DNA of 64,000 nucleotides from Trifolium pratense (Eukaryota > Streptophyta > Magnoliopsida > Fabales > Fabaceae), in contig NC_060061.1 in the NCBI RefSeq assembly GCF_020283565.1, positions 24,341,362-24,405,361 on the forward strand, in the 5' to 3' direction. This document shows positions 1 through 11,570 of the stretch, one piece after another. The notes beneath the pieces were generated by a model. The model was not told the DNA's origin. It saw nothing but the letters and a program-made list of their open reading frames with translations, and did no database searches. How positions within the stretch are numbered: the stretch's first letter is position 1; the number at the start of each line of letters is the position of its first letter. Position numbers and translations under genes: made by a program.

Positions 1-789
1 AAGAGCGTCGTTGCCACACAGAGGGAGAGGGCGGCGCTAGCGGCGACATGTGAAGATGATGGGATAAAGACGATGGAACTAGCATAAAGAAGATGAATTT
101 TAAACTTTTAATCTGGAACATTCAAAATTTTCACTGCCACGTGTTGCATATCAGTGAAAGTAATTGGGTAAATGGAGAGTTCAATAAATGGAGGATACTC
201 GGACTCATTATGAGGAGAAGTGAGAATCTCAAAATCTTTTTAGCTCAAATACTTTCTTTTATTTTGTTGAACAACCTAGTGACTAGATTCAACGGCGAAA
301 CCAATGTAGCATGAGGGTGTGCACCTGCACACATTGTTTAAGGAACCAAATATAGTAATATCATATTGAAGTTTGTGCAGTCAACGCCTCGAAAGTCTAA
401 AAAATGTTATTTTCAATTTTAAAATTTCCTTTTTTGGTTTCCTTAACCAGTGCCCCGGGGGCACCGGTTAGCATGACCCATATTTTGAATTTCTTATTTT
501 GAAATTTTGACCCAGATGTTAACCGTTGAAATGTTTAATTGCTTCGTGGCAGAATCTAATTAAGGAACTGGATGAAATGGAGATAAGAGAAATGGAGGTT
601 ATCCTAGACTCTTTTTTTTTTGCCCTATTTATAAACACCGCCTCTTTTTTTTTCTCAAATCAAAATCGCACATTTGTGAAGCGAGTCGACAACTTCTTCT
701 TCTTCCTCCTCCATCACCATTCTCGAAGCTTCTATCAGATTTCTTTCTACACGCTCTCTCTTTTGCTTCAACTTCAACATCTCATCCCA
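1..789. other. DRE2 upstream region and 5' leader
   Basis: No coding gene is supported here. A palindromic segment at about 434-480 (TAACC-GTGCCCC facing its complement, then a GTTAGCATGACCCA end) resembles the terminus of the MITE at 28860-29034, so a MITE remnant is likely between about 320 and 480. The DRE2 TATA box is at 626-635. The pyrimidine-rich stretch that follows is probably the DRE2 5' UTR. Confidence 0.5.
626..635 (+). promoter_or_regulatory. TATA box, probable DRE2 promoter
   Basis: TATTTATAAA lies about 155 bases before the DRE2 start codon. A start site about 30 bases downstream would give a leader of roughly 130 nt. This is inferred from motif and position only. Confidence 0.5.
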
Positions 790-3700
790 ATGGTTAGTTA
801 TTCTCTCTTTCATTTCGATAACATCTTCAAATTTCTCTATGAATTTTTTAGCGTTCTTTCTAATCTGTAAATTGTTCGATAACATTTTAATTTTGATTAA
901 TTTAAAATCATTATTATTATTTTTGTTATAGGATTCTGCAAAGACGTATGGTTCTGTGTTGGCATGTACAGATGAAGCGGCTCTTCCTATCAGTCAAGTT
1001 TTTGATGCAATTAGGGAACTTGGGAATCAAGGAGTTGAGAAATTGGATCCTCTCATTATTACTTCTGCATCATCACTCAGTAATTCTACCTCTCCTTGCG
1101 TTATTTTTTGAATTTGTATATATTATTAGTTAGGTTATAATATGTTATGTTATGTGCAATGTTTTAATTTTTAAATACCGTGATTTTCCCTCTTTTAGGG
1201 TTTTGCTATCACCAGCTGCATTTGTCACATAACGTCCAAAACATGCATTTAGTACATTAGTGTATACAGTATTAGGCTTCTATGCTTTTTAATTAAAGGT
1301 TAGAGGTCAACTTCCTTTTTCCTGGATTCATATCGGATGGAATTGTATAAATTAAATTGCCGACAGTTTAGTATGCTTAACTATAAAGCACTAACCCTGG
1401 ACACAATATTGACATAGACACATAGCCACCAATAATAATTTTACAAAATAGAAGTGATTGAATTGAATGCTTAACTATGTGTCGGACACTGGAGGAAGCA
1501 CTCTCAATTTGAAGTGTTGGTTCTACTTCTACAATTGTATGTGGTACTGGTTTATAATGCATCAGTTCTGTGGGGTGGGTGTGTGAGAAAAATGGACCGG
1601 AAATAGCCAGTTCTTCATGTATGCTTTCAATTCTTTTGAGCACGTGTCAATCCAAAGGATGTGAAATAAATTAGATGGAAACTACTGTTTCTCTTACAGA
1701 TACATGATTTTCCTTTGTGTGTATGTGGCTTTTTATTGTGGCCAAAGATACTAATTTTTACCATCTATTTATTGCAAACTTCAGGCAAGTTTCCAGTGGA
1801 GTCTTCCTCTGTGGATTTAGTTGTTGTAATCTGGAAGTCTGTTGATTTTCCTGTCGCCCAACTGACTCAAGAAGTCCTTAGAGTGTTAAAAGCAGGTGGG
1901 ACAACCCTTATTCGCAAGTTCTCCCAATCTGCTGTGGGTTCAGATGATAAGGTAATAACAGCTAGATTGTGCTTGGGTGATTTATGAAGTTGTACATGAT
2001 CTGACATTTTTCCCATTGTCCTTTCAGCCAATACCTGATCTTGAAAACAAGTTACTATTGGCTGGATTTTCAGAAATACAGACTTTACAATCTTCTGTGG
2101 TAAGTCTCATTATATGGTATCTATCTCCTAGCCATCTCTATTCACCATTGTTTTTTCTTTAATGTATTTATTTGTGTTTTTATGTTTAAATTCTTGTGCT
2201 ATAGAATACGCCAGAAACATTTAATCAAACAGTTATTTTTCTTTTCTTTTCTGTACAACAGAATAAAATGCAATAGAAATGTGTCTGATGAGTTTAATAA
2301 TAAGCCGACACGTCACACATGTCCTGAAACCTAATCTACTGGTATTTGACAACAATTGCTGTAGTTGATGGTTTTCATTTTGTGCAGAATTATTATTGTC
2401 TCTTACAATTATAAATTTATTTTCCTAATGCATGTCAAGTGGAGTACGGGCTACGAGTCAGCTAGAGTTTTTTTTTTTTCTTCCTTATTCACTTTACTCT
2501 GACCATCGTACAAATTCTAATTGTAAATATGTTCCATATTTCACATAGATCAAAGCTAAAAAGCCTTCATGGAAAATTGGCTCATCTTTTGCACTAAAGA
2601 AGAAGGTTGTGAAAAGTTCACCGAAACTGCAAATTGATTTTGATTCGGATCTGATTGATGAAAATAGTCTTTTGTCTGAAGAAGATTTAAAGAAACCTGT
2701 ACTGCCAGCTGGTAAATAGTACTTTTCAGTACTCATCTAGCTTTGTTCCTCAGTATTCTGTGTGATATCTGGCTTTTGGCTAACATGTTATGCAATAGGT
2801 GATTGTGAAATCGGAACTACTAGAAAGGCCTGCAAAAATTGCTCATGTGGGAGGGCGGAAGAAGAGGAGAAAGTGTTGAAGTTAGGATTGACAGCAGAAC
2901 AGATTAATAATCCTCAATCATCTTGTGGCAGTGTATGTCTTTTTTCTTTTTTGGTTAAATCAATCTGTCGGTCCCTATAGGATCATCCAATTTTTAATTA
3001 AGTCCTTATAAGTATTAATCGTAAAAGTGTTTTCAGCGTTAAAACTTTGTGATTAAATCCTTATAAGTATTAATCATGTAATCTGTTCAAAAAAATGTTA
3101 AAATAGCCGCCATCCCGGTATCCCAATTTTAGGGTTGGTTGCTTCTGAGACTATTGAAGCACAAACATTTCTACAATAAAAACTTTGACTGACAACTATT
3201 GAACCAATTCCATTAATAGCATGATTGTTTACATGCTGCAATGATATACTAGTAATTCATACATACCCACTCTAACTCAATATCCCACCGCTCAATGCCA
3301 TAATTACCTATCAAACTCTACCACCAAACTATTTTCTTTGCAAATGTACATTCAAATGTTCTCTGCCTTGAGAACTTCCATTTGTTGTTCAAACGTTCTA
3401 CTTAACATTTTTTTGGTCAAGTTCTACTTTACATTTTGTTAGATTCATCCATCCTTGCTTCTGTCACTCTAGTTGGAGGAGCATGAATCTAGTTCAATCT
3501 TTTCCTTCTCACATGCTTCCTATTGGGAGCTGCCACAAGTTTGGCAGATTCAAGCATCACTTCATCAGTTGATTTAGTCATCACTACTGTTGCAGCAGTA
3601 GTGGATTTTTTGCACAAAATCTTCTCCCTCATACACGTCCTCTTTCCAATTTGGTCATTGTTTAATTGAACTGGTTTTGGGTAACTGACTTCTGAGTTTG

Positions 3701-4639
3701 TTTGGGTTGGCTTTCTTGCGGTCTGGGGTTCCATTATTGTCAGCCTATTTGGGTTGGCTGAGACATTATTAACCTGATTTTGGTTGGGGTTAACTATGAC
3801 GGAAGCGGATCACTAAGTAGTGCAGGTGTGGATTCAAGCCAAATTCTAGCACCTGGGTGCTGTAGTGGTTGTTTCTGAAAACAGCATTAGCAAATGCACC
3901 GTACTGTCCCAAGCCAGTGATTAAGTAGTTGCTTATCCAATCCTGTATGTGCATAACACAATCCTTTAAAAATTGAAAACAAAAATAAAAATTGAAGGGC
4001 CACAGAAGACTAATAAAGCTTACGTTTTCAAATGAATTGAAAAACAAAAAGAAGAACAATATACTTTTGATTTACATGTGGAAACTATGCTGAGCTCATA
4101 ATTTTTAATAAGCATAGTTTTCTAAATTCGTTTAACCAACTTGACTTTGTTGATGAAGACCCTTGTTTTAAATTTGGCTTCTGGTTTTATAAACCCAACT
4201 GGATTGTATCTTGCACTTCAAAAAATGTAGTTATGTTGAATGAAATTTATAGAAGATCTTTTTAGATCGAGTTGAATTATAGTTTAGACAGTGAATTTTT
4301 GGGATTCCCTTGCAGTCTGAGATTTTTTCTCTGTAAATAGTTGCTATTGTGTCGGTATCTTCACTAATGCTATTCGAAGTCATTTTCTTCTATAATGCCC
4401 ATTGTTCTCAAAGTTTGTCTTTGGTCTACAGTGTGGATTAGGGGATGCGTTTAGGTGCAGTACCTGCCCTTACAAGGGACTGCCTGCCTTTAAAATGGGC
4501 GAGAAGGTACTATCTTTCCCTCGCCAGTTGTTTGGTGTCATTTCTTTGGTGTGTTCTGTAGCATTCGCTTCATTAACCATTCATTATTTTTGTTTTGCAG
4601 GTCACACTGTCCGGGAACTTCCTTGCTGCAGACTTATGA
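790..4639 (+). CDS. DRE2: Anamorsin / DRE2 Fe-S cluster assembly protein
   Basis: This is an electron-transfer protein of the cytosolic iron-sulfur assembly (CIA) pathway, taking electrons from the diflavin reductase TAH18/ATR3 in known systems. I read eight exons: 790-792, 932-1079, 1785-1951, 2028-2099, 2549-2711, 2799-2932, 4432-4506 and 4601-4639. All have GT-AG borders and consistent phase, giving 266 aa, close to the Arabidopsis length. The N-terminal half is the methyltransferase-like domain. A linker with the conserved [14 protein letters not shown] stretch follows. The C-terminal CIAPIN1 domain carries a first cysteine cluster (CKNCSC) and the twin CX2C cluster (CGSC and CSTC). The start codon is the whole coding part of exon 1, so the start depends on splicing. 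An ATG inside exon 2 is not available in frame near the N-terminus. Intron 6 (2933-4431) is 1.5 kb. Confidence 0.93.
2933..4431 (+). other. DRE2 intron 6, repeat-rich
   Basis: This 1.5-kb intron holds dispersed-repeat-like DNA: a short direct repeat of TCCTTATAAGTATTAATC at about 3003 and 3057. It also holds two antisense open stretches (3489-3734 and 3790-4059) with protein-like composition that I could not assign. They may be remnants of an inserted gene fragment. Nothing functional is claimed. Confidence 0.4.
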
Positions 4640-5968
4640 TAGATAATGTTGTAATCTTTGAAGTGGGGAATGGTATAACAGAATTTATAGATAGGATGGG
4701 ATTGTTATCGGTTATGTTATCATTTGTTTAAGGTCGTTGATTTGAAACAGTTTAAAGTGTGACTCTTAGAGCTCCGAGTTTCCCGGCTATTATATACTAG
4801 TTGTCAATTTCATTCCTCTCTAGTTGTTTCATAATAAAAGAAGAAAATCCTTTGTTTTCTGTCATAAAGCTTGCATTGTAATGTGGATTTGCTATATCCA
4901 TTATCCAACCTACAAATCTTAATTCACACAAGCTATAAAGCCTATGTCATGCAATTGATATCATTAACCCAAAGAAATGCAGACGTAGTGCTCATTTGTG
5001 ATCTGTCGAGCTATTTTGTGTAGAAAAAATGTGGCTCTCAAGCTGTACATGCTGGTTTTCTTCCCTACACTATCAGATTAGAAAGTGATGCAACTAGCTT
5101 ATGACGATGATTTATAAGAAATCTCAAATCTTTGATTGCTGTTGATGTTAAGTTTTGATTAATTTAAATATTGAATAGTTGCACAATTCAAAAATGGAAT
5201 GAAAATTCATTTTAGTCTCTGACAAAAAAACTAAGACTCGGTTTTTCACAATAAATAATTACAACTTTTAGTCTTTTACAAAAATAAACTAGAACATTTT
5301 AGTGCATCGTCTTACCATGTTGTCTATATGTTATACAAATCAATTCAAGGGACTACTTATTGACTAATTGGCAACAAAGAACAATTTAGTGTGTACCCAA
5401 TTTAAATTTCTGCGTTGTATCTTCTTCAAAAACACGTTAATCTCTATCAAAGCGCTGTTAACACGGTTGGAAGGGTACAATGGTAGTTCTAACAAGGAAA
5501 TTGAAGAACAATTTGTGAAAGAAGTTGGAATAGTTGATAAAATGTTTAAATTATGAAAGAAATTGAAGAACAATGGTAGTTCTTACATACGGTACAGTAC
5601 CGTTGAAAAAAGTAAATTATAGTATTTTTCATGTATTAAGGTAATGTTTAACTTACATCATAATAATTGTCACAATATAATCCATCAAAACTAATATGGT
5701 TTTTTAGTTTTGTATTACATTGTAATCTTGTTCTCGTATCACATTAAATTTCTAAATATGATACATCACCAATATCAGCAAACATATGTGAATACAAGAA
5801 CCACCCAACCAACCCAAGACATTTTATGTTGGTGGAAACAAAATAAATAGTCTCAGATGGAGTAGTCCTAATCAACACGTCATATAACATACTAACCCTC
5901 CAGAATATATACTAGTTAATAGTGAAACAGAGAGTAGTGCTAACTAATATCAATGTAGAAGGGTTTGA

Positions 5969-6045
<77 letters not shown>

Positions 6046-6073
6046 GTAATGAGAACATTTAAGAGAAAACATA
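4640..6073. other. DRE2 3' region and intergenic spacer
   Basis: This holds the DRE2 3' UTR (an AATAAAAG-type signal is near 4832) and then AT-rich spacer. No gene is supported. The short open frames at 5364-5573 lie on opposite strands over the same bases and look fortuitous. The spacer ends with a long TA microsatellite. Confidence 0.5.
5970..6043. repeat. (AT)n microsatellite, about 36 units
   Basis: An uninterrupted AT dinucleotide run of about 73 bases ends about 30 bases before the USE of the U6atac promoter. Confidence 0.97.
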
Positions 6074-6117
6074 GTCCCACATCGGTTATTTAAGCAAAGA
6101 ATGAAGTGTTTATAAAT
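6074..6117 (+). promoter_or_regulatory. Plant snRNA promoter: USE plus TATA, Pol III spacing
   Basis: The upstream sequence element GTCCCACATCG is at 6074-6084 and the TATA box (TTTATAAAT) is at 6109-6117. About 24 bases separate the two. In plants this shorter spacing, about two helical turns, marks RNA polymerase III snRNA genes. Pol II snRNA genes use about ten bases more. The RNA start at 6139 lies about 28 bases after the TATA. Confidence 0.9.
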
Positions 6118-6138
6118 GAACTAAAACACAAAGTAAAC

Positions 6139-6265
6139 GTGTTCGTGAAAAGGAGAGATGGTTGGCATCTCCCCTGACAGGGATGGGAACAGCCTTCGGG
6201 CTTTCCTGTTACACAGCTCGGTTAAGGCTATCCACCTCATTGAGGTCGGATCTATAACCCATTTT
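6139..6265 (+). ncRNA. U6atac: U6atac small nuclear RNA (minor spliceosome)
   Basis: U6atac replaces U6 in the U12-dependent spliceosome, pairing with U4atac and then with U12 and the 5' splice site. The sequence follows the known U6atac layout in order. It opens with GTGTT and continues with the AAAGGAGAGA block followed by GGTTGGCA and CTCCCC. Then come a GACAGGGATGG block, a hairpin with a CCTTCGGG loop, GGTTAAGGC and CCACCTC. It ends at a run of 12 T residues (6262-6273), a Pol III terminator. The length of about 125 nt matches the known RNA. The USE/TATA promoter upstream has Pol III spacing. Recognition is from recall of the human RNA. U6 itself does not fit. The gene sits directly before the DPH4-like gene on the same strand. 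Confidence 0.92.
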
Positions 6266-6273
6266 TTTTTTTT
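6262..6273 (+). terminator. Pol III oligo-T terminator of U6atac
   Basis: A run of twelve T residues directly follows the 3' end of the U6atac match. Confidence 0.85.
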
Positions 6274-7420
6274 CATTTTTTTGCTAACTGCTTCTTCTCT
6301 CATGTTTCTTCGTTCGTGTCTTCTTCAAATCTACACCAACCCTAACCAGGTAAACTAGCTTATTGAATTAATCAATTAATTCTCTCTTTTGTTATTATTA
6401 TTTACCTATTCATTCATTGATTGCATAGTGATTTATATTATGTATTCAATCGACTATACAAATGAAATTAGACAACAACCATTTATATCAAATATTGGAA
6501 GTGTTGTTGCTGTGATGGCGCAATTAGTGGTTGCATCATCTAGGATGAGTATGTGACACTCTTGTAGGACAAGGTCTGTCATTCTTATTATATTTAGGTC
6601 ATGTTTTTTGATAAACAACTTAAGTAAGCTATTATCATAATATAATAAGTGCTTATGTATAGCCTATGGCCCTGTTTGGATAAACAGTTTATTTGCAGAT
6701 TATAGCACAAGTGTTTATGATGTATAAGCTTACATAAGCTGTTTTTATAACATAAGATAAAATTAAATTGTTTTCATAAGCGAACTTACAAAAATAAGCT
6801 AAAAAAAAGCTTATGAAAAATGTCATAAGCTGGTTTTATAAGTTCTCTCAAGCAGTTTCACAAAACTTATGCCAATAGATAAGCTCAAATAAGTCAATCC
6901 AAACATGCCCATAATTTCTAAACTAAAGATAAAATAAACTCAAACTGCTTTCATGAAAGCTATAAGCAGTTTTCATAAGCTATCACAGACAACTTATGTA
7001 AATAAGCTGAAAACAACTTATGAACATGGCTCTCAATCTGTCCCACAAGTGTCTATGCTAGTAGATAAGTTCGAATAATTCAATCTGAACTTTTGTAAAG
7101 TTTGATCTTTGGTTATGATGAATTTTGATGTCATTGGTTTCTGTTGGATAGCATGTTCTTTCTGTGATTTTAATATTACTATAACCCTTTCATTTTGACT
7201 TGGTGAAAGAACAATGGCAATCATCTAAGTATTTCTTGATTATATGACAGAATTCAATTAGATTCCATGGTTTTAGTAGTTATAATTAGACTAGTACTAG
7301 TACTAGTACCAGTACTTCTTGTGTGAGCGTTGATAATGGTATGAAAATTTGCTTGTTTCTGATGTTTCTCTGCTGAATGCAGACAATCTTGCACCATTGG
7401 TGATTAAATAACGACCAAAA
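6274..7420 (+). other. Probable 5' UTR exon and leader intron of the DPH4-like gene
   Basis: A donor CCAG|GTAAAC after 6349 and an acceptor TGCAG before 7383 would remove a leader intron of about 1 kb. That leaves a short non-coding first exon just after the U6atac terminator. The intron holds a MITE at about 6668-6911. The splice sites are inferred from motifs and need transcript support. Confidence 0.45.
6668..6911. mobile_element. MITE, roughly 245 bp
   Basis: The left end GGCCCTGTTTGGATAAAC and the right end GTCAATCCAAACATGCCC are imperfect inverted repeats. The interior is rich in AAGCTTAT-type motifs shared with other repeats in this window (about 14690-14880 and 34270-34400). Target duplication is not clear. 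Confidence 0.6.
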
Positions 7421-7966
7421 ATGATTTTGGACAAGAAAGACATTGAGGAAACTCATTATGAGGTTCTCAATGTGAAGGAGGATGCAAATTATGAAGAAAT
7501 CCGTGCTAGTTACCGAAGTGCTGCACTCAGTTTACATCCTGATAAACTATTAAAGACATCTGAGACATCAAACAGTAACCAAACAACTTCAGAGAGATTT
7601 CTCAAAGTACACAAAGCATGGGAAATTCTAAGCGATTCAACTACTCGTTTATTTTATGACAAGGAGCTCAAAAGTTCAAGGCGGGAGGATTTCTTGTCTT
7701 CTGAAGTTGCAGAAGATTTAAGCTTACAGGATATGACAGTTGAAGATGCTGGTGAAATATTGGAACTGTTTTATCAATGTCGATGCGGTGATTACTACGC
7801 TGTGGACTCGTTGGAATTGCAGAAAATAGGGTATTCCTTGTCGAGAGATGGAAACAATGTCAGCATTTCTATACTCAATGTTGATACTTTACCGGGATCA
7901 GTGATTCTTCCTTGTGGATCTTGTTCGTTGAAAGCTCGTCTTGTACTCAGTATGGATAACAGTTGA
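7421..7966 (+). CDS. DPH4: DPH4 homologue: J-domain protein with DPH-type zinc finger
   Basis: This is a probable diphthamide biosynthesis cochaperone (DPH4/DNAJC24 family), which helps the DPH1-DPH2 Fe-S enzyme modify a histidine of elongation factor 2. The coding sequence is one uninterrupted exon of 181 aa. Residues about 10-85 form a J domain with the HPD tripeptide at about residue 40 (LHPDK), needed to stimulate Hsp70. Residues about 115-175 form the CSL/DPH-type zinc finger, with cysteines in QCRCGDYY and PCGSC. Domain order and length fit the family. The start codon follows a predicted spliced leader. It lies near DRE2, which also acts in Fe-S metabolism, but no shared control is visible. 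Confidence 0.9.
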   Translation: MILDKKDIEETHYEVLNVKEDANYEEIRASYRSAALSLHPDKLLKTSETSNSNQTTSERFLKVHKAWEILSDSTTRLFYDKELKSSRREDFLSSEVAEDLSLQDMTVEDAGEILELFYQCRCGDYYAVDSLELQKIGYSLSRDGNNVSISILNVDTLPGSVILPCGSCSLKARLVLSMDNS

Positions 7967-8509
7967 AATTATCAACATTTTTGGCATGACCGGTGACGAT
8001 TACGATTACTAGCATTTTTTTATGAAGAGATCGAATTAATGATAATTGGCCGTTGTTGGAAATTTTCTTGGGGCCGAAACTGTAAGTGCCATTTTCAATG
8101 TCGAAATTTGAAATTGAAATTAATACAGTGATATTAGTTTCAGAATTTCAGATAGCTGATTCTTTAAAATTAATTTACAGTAGTATAGCATTTCTCATTT
8201 ACTCCAAGAAAAATTGACTCTGACAATCAATTTTAAGCTATATAACCTAAAAAGTTCATGGCTTAAACTACAAGGATCTCGTTTGTATTTGAGACTCCAA
8301 AAAGCTGTGTTTGATAAATTAATATTTAAACTGTCTGCAGAAGTATAAATATGCAAATTTAAGGAAAATAGATTATCCAAGTATTCATTGGTAATGGTCT
8401 ACATTTCGAAACGGAGAATATTGTTCATCATTGAATTATTATGCACACAATCTATATATATGTAACCTGACAATTATTCTATACACTAAATTCTTCGTAT
8501 TGCCATGAA
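7967..8509. other. Convergent 3' spacer
   Basis: These 543 bases lie between the ends of the DPH4-like gene (+) and the YCED-like gene (-). They presumably hold both 3' UTRs. I see no further gene or repeat. Confidence 0.6.
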
Positions 8510-10639
8510 TCATAAAACTGCTTTCTTGAGCTCCAATAGTTTCGACCATCGTTTATCAAAAGAAGCCTGACTTTGTCCAATTGTATCTGTATCTGAAAAA
8601 CAAAACAATCATTGATAAGTTTTTCTTGAATATTTTGTTTTCAAGGTTAGTTTGTTCTTGTTGCTCCTACATCCTTGTATTACAATGATCTTGATAGTTT
8701 CCGTGAAGTTTCAACCTTTTTAAAAATCTTACATTCTATAGTAGTACCCTCGGATTTCTCGCACAACTCCGAGCATGTGTCCTGCAAAAATCATGTACAA
8801 TAATCAAGATTTGCGATTCTGCTAAATATACAACTTCCAAAAATTATGATTTGCAATTCTGCTAAATATACGTTTATTGCAGAGTTTAGCCTGATTGCAT
8901 CGTGTACAATAGAATCAAGTTCAACTTCGAATCCTGGTCTGGTATATATCACCTGTATTATATGAGGAGCTGTGTTAGATTATTTAGTATATGCTATGCT
9001 TTTCAATCATGCCATAACTAAAAATTTGGTATATGTATCCATTGAAAAGACTATGCAACATAGATTGCAATAACAATGCATAATTTCTTGTAATTCATTC
9101 TGAGCCTCAAATTTTAGCATTAACTTGACCTATGTTTTCAGGTATTCTATTAAAATGCTCAAATAATTTCTGGCATCCTAAAGAATAAAGCAATGACAAG
9201 TTCTTAAAATATTTCAAATATTTCTATCTATGTGCAGAAAAAAGACTGAAACTAATCGATGTGAGACTTACATAAGGGTCATCTCCAATTTCAGGTAGCG
9301 GTGTCTTACGTTTTTCTCTAGTTGTATCCCTAAGAACCCATACGTTAAATTTTGCGTCAATCTGGAGCCATTAGCGAAGACACAAAGTCATTAACCATCT
9401 ACATAGAATAAATTTGTATGTATGTAGCACAATTCAACAGAATGAAAAGAAATACCTGTCTGCAATATAGGGAAGCACAGTTGCTGCACTTTGAAGTGAA
9501 GGATGTGGTGATTCTTGCATCTACTGATAAACCAAAGCTAGCATGCTGGCATGGCATTACCATTTAGAAGTGTTGGCAATTGACTAAACTAAACAAATAA
9601 ATTTGAAATTTAGGAGTATTAATTCTAGTCAATGAAGACACACATTAAAAACACAGTATCATTATCATATGTCATTAACTTAAATATTTTTAAATGAAAT
9701 ATAAAGTGCATAAAAGTTCTAATTTTTTAAGTTGTAGAATCTAATGAAATTTAATTGTGAGATCATCAATTTAACTTCGTCATGTTGGATCGAACATGAG
9801 AGGGTCCAAATCTGGCCAGCAACTACTCTAGGTGTCAGGTGATCTCCGCGATGAGGTTGTCCCATAAAAGAGACTTTAGTGGCTTCTGAAGGATTTGAAC
9901 CCTCACCTTTAGTTACAATCACAATTTAAATCTAGAATAAGATAAAATATTTGGATGAAACTACCTTTTGGACCGAGAGATTGACGACTACTTGTGCATT
10001 CTTGCGTGGATCTTCTTCAACTTCAATCAAATCCTGTAAATGTAGGTCTCTCAAAGATACATGATGATTACTTGTCCATTCTCCTTGATATTTTCCGTCA
10101 GCTGGTGATATTGTGATCAAACGGCGGGTTGCCCTACTCGTGTTCTTGCCAATCTTGAGTTGATCATATAGAGGAAATAGCATTAAAAAATGAATGCATG
10201 TAGCTTATACAAAAGAAATCTTAAGACACTAATTAGCTTGGTTTTACTAACCGCATCATTTTTCGATGCATAAATGTCACAAGGACTAAAAGTGGAGGAA
10301 TATGAAATTATAAGGACAGAATCTCAAAGTAAAATTTTGCAGGCCACATTGAACTCATATTACATGGACTACACAATTAACCTTACTTGTGATCTTATCA
10401 CAGAATCATATATATAAGAAAAACCATGCTAATATCATAGAATTAAAATAAAGAGTTACCAATGGAGAGTAGTTATCCTTTCTTATGGTAGAAGCAGTGA
10501 TAGTTACACTAACACTAGAATTATTGTTAGTGTGAAACTGAGAGAGCAACATGAAGGTTTTGACCTTAGCAGCAGTGTGACATGGATTGAATATTGAGCT
10601 TAAGCTTCTTTGGGATACCAAATTTCCAGATTTTGCCAT
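8510..10639 (-). CDS. YCED / DUF177 family protein, probably chloroplast 23S rRNA accumulation factor
   Basis: This resembles the plant large ribosomal RNA subunit accumulation protein YCED homologue 2 (Arabidopsis At3g19810, by recall). The plastid role is known for the family and inferred here. Seven exons read on the minus strand: 10639-10460, 10153-9965, 9545-9456, 9361-9272, 8952-8872, 8781-8733 and 8592-8510. All junctions keep frame and give 253 aa. The first 60 residues are rich in Ser, Thr and basic residues, as in a transit peptide. The DUF177 core follows (ITISPADGKY..., a cysteine pair in KCSNCASLYC, then FNVWVLRDTTREK). Cysteines recur near the end (DTCSELCEKSEG). The last residues (RWSKLLELKKAVL) match the usual family ending. 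It is convergent with the DPH4-like gene. Confidence 0.82.
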
Positions 10640-11570
10640 ATCTCACTCACAATGAGCTGAAGTTAATAATTGTTAAGTGTGTTTGTATTGTGATAAGTTG
10701 AAAAATGGAATATTTGATAATATTTCTGTTTGATATTTAGCCTTATCTTATTGTGTGACTCTCATTCTTGCTTCCTATGTAAGTGTAGTGGACCACATAT
10801 TTCTCACAACCTTTATTCTTCATTCAGACTCAAAATGTTTTTCTCTTTTTAATTCTTAATTGCATTGTTTTATAGTTTTGACCTCATTCAAATACAGGAT
10901 TAATTTGGCTTAGAAATGTAAATTGTTTTGGAAATCAATTTGAGCTTAAAGCTTAATAAATGGATTAAATTACATATTTGAAGTATGTAAGTTAATAAAC
11001 AACTTTAAAAAAAAAAATTATCAACTCAAATAATAAATTTTGCTTTTGAATATTAAAATAATAGTTAAAACTAAAATTGAAACATGCATTTGAATTCAAT
11101 TAAATTTTTCTAAATACATAAAACTTTTTTTAAAAAAAATAAAAATCAATTCCTATTATATAATATTCCAGAAAATCGACATTTAAAATTAAATCAATTC
11201 TTAAAAAGAATCAAACAAACAATAAAATTTATCCATAAAAGGGATGTTAACTACAAAATTTATAAGGTTATATTATACATTTTCCTTCTTTACAGTTTAT
11301 TGTCCTCGTATATCTTGTGCTTGGCCGATCAGTCTATCAATAATAAGATTATTTGGTTCAAAAGTGATTTATTTGTTGTGAGGATTTCATAATCACAGTA
11401 ATAAGCACTTTACAAGAATATGATACATGTTCATGAACAAGCAAAGTGTTAACAACACATTCTCTAATATAATAATTAACATGACTGATGATATAATCTT
11501 TTAAATATACTCAAGAAATTACTTTGATACAAAATTGTGAAATAGAAAAGAATGGTAAGAAACTCATTGA
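10640..11570. other. Spacer between the YCED-like and DHHC genes
   Basis: This holds the YCED-like promoter side and the 3' flank of the S-acyltransferase gene, both transcribed leftwards. It is AT-rich with A-runs. No gene or clear repeat is seen. Confidence 0.5.

Noticed and set aside
6121..6358. Short ORFs on both strands over 6121-6358
   Set aside because: They overlap the U6atac RNA and its terminator. The structured RNA explains the sequence and no protein family fits.
9719..9922. tRNA-like B-box motif (GGTTCAAATCC) on the minus strand in a YCED-like intron
   Set aside because: No matching A box or cloverleaf could be drawn, so neither a tRNA nor a firm SINE call is supported. It may be a dispersed repeat.
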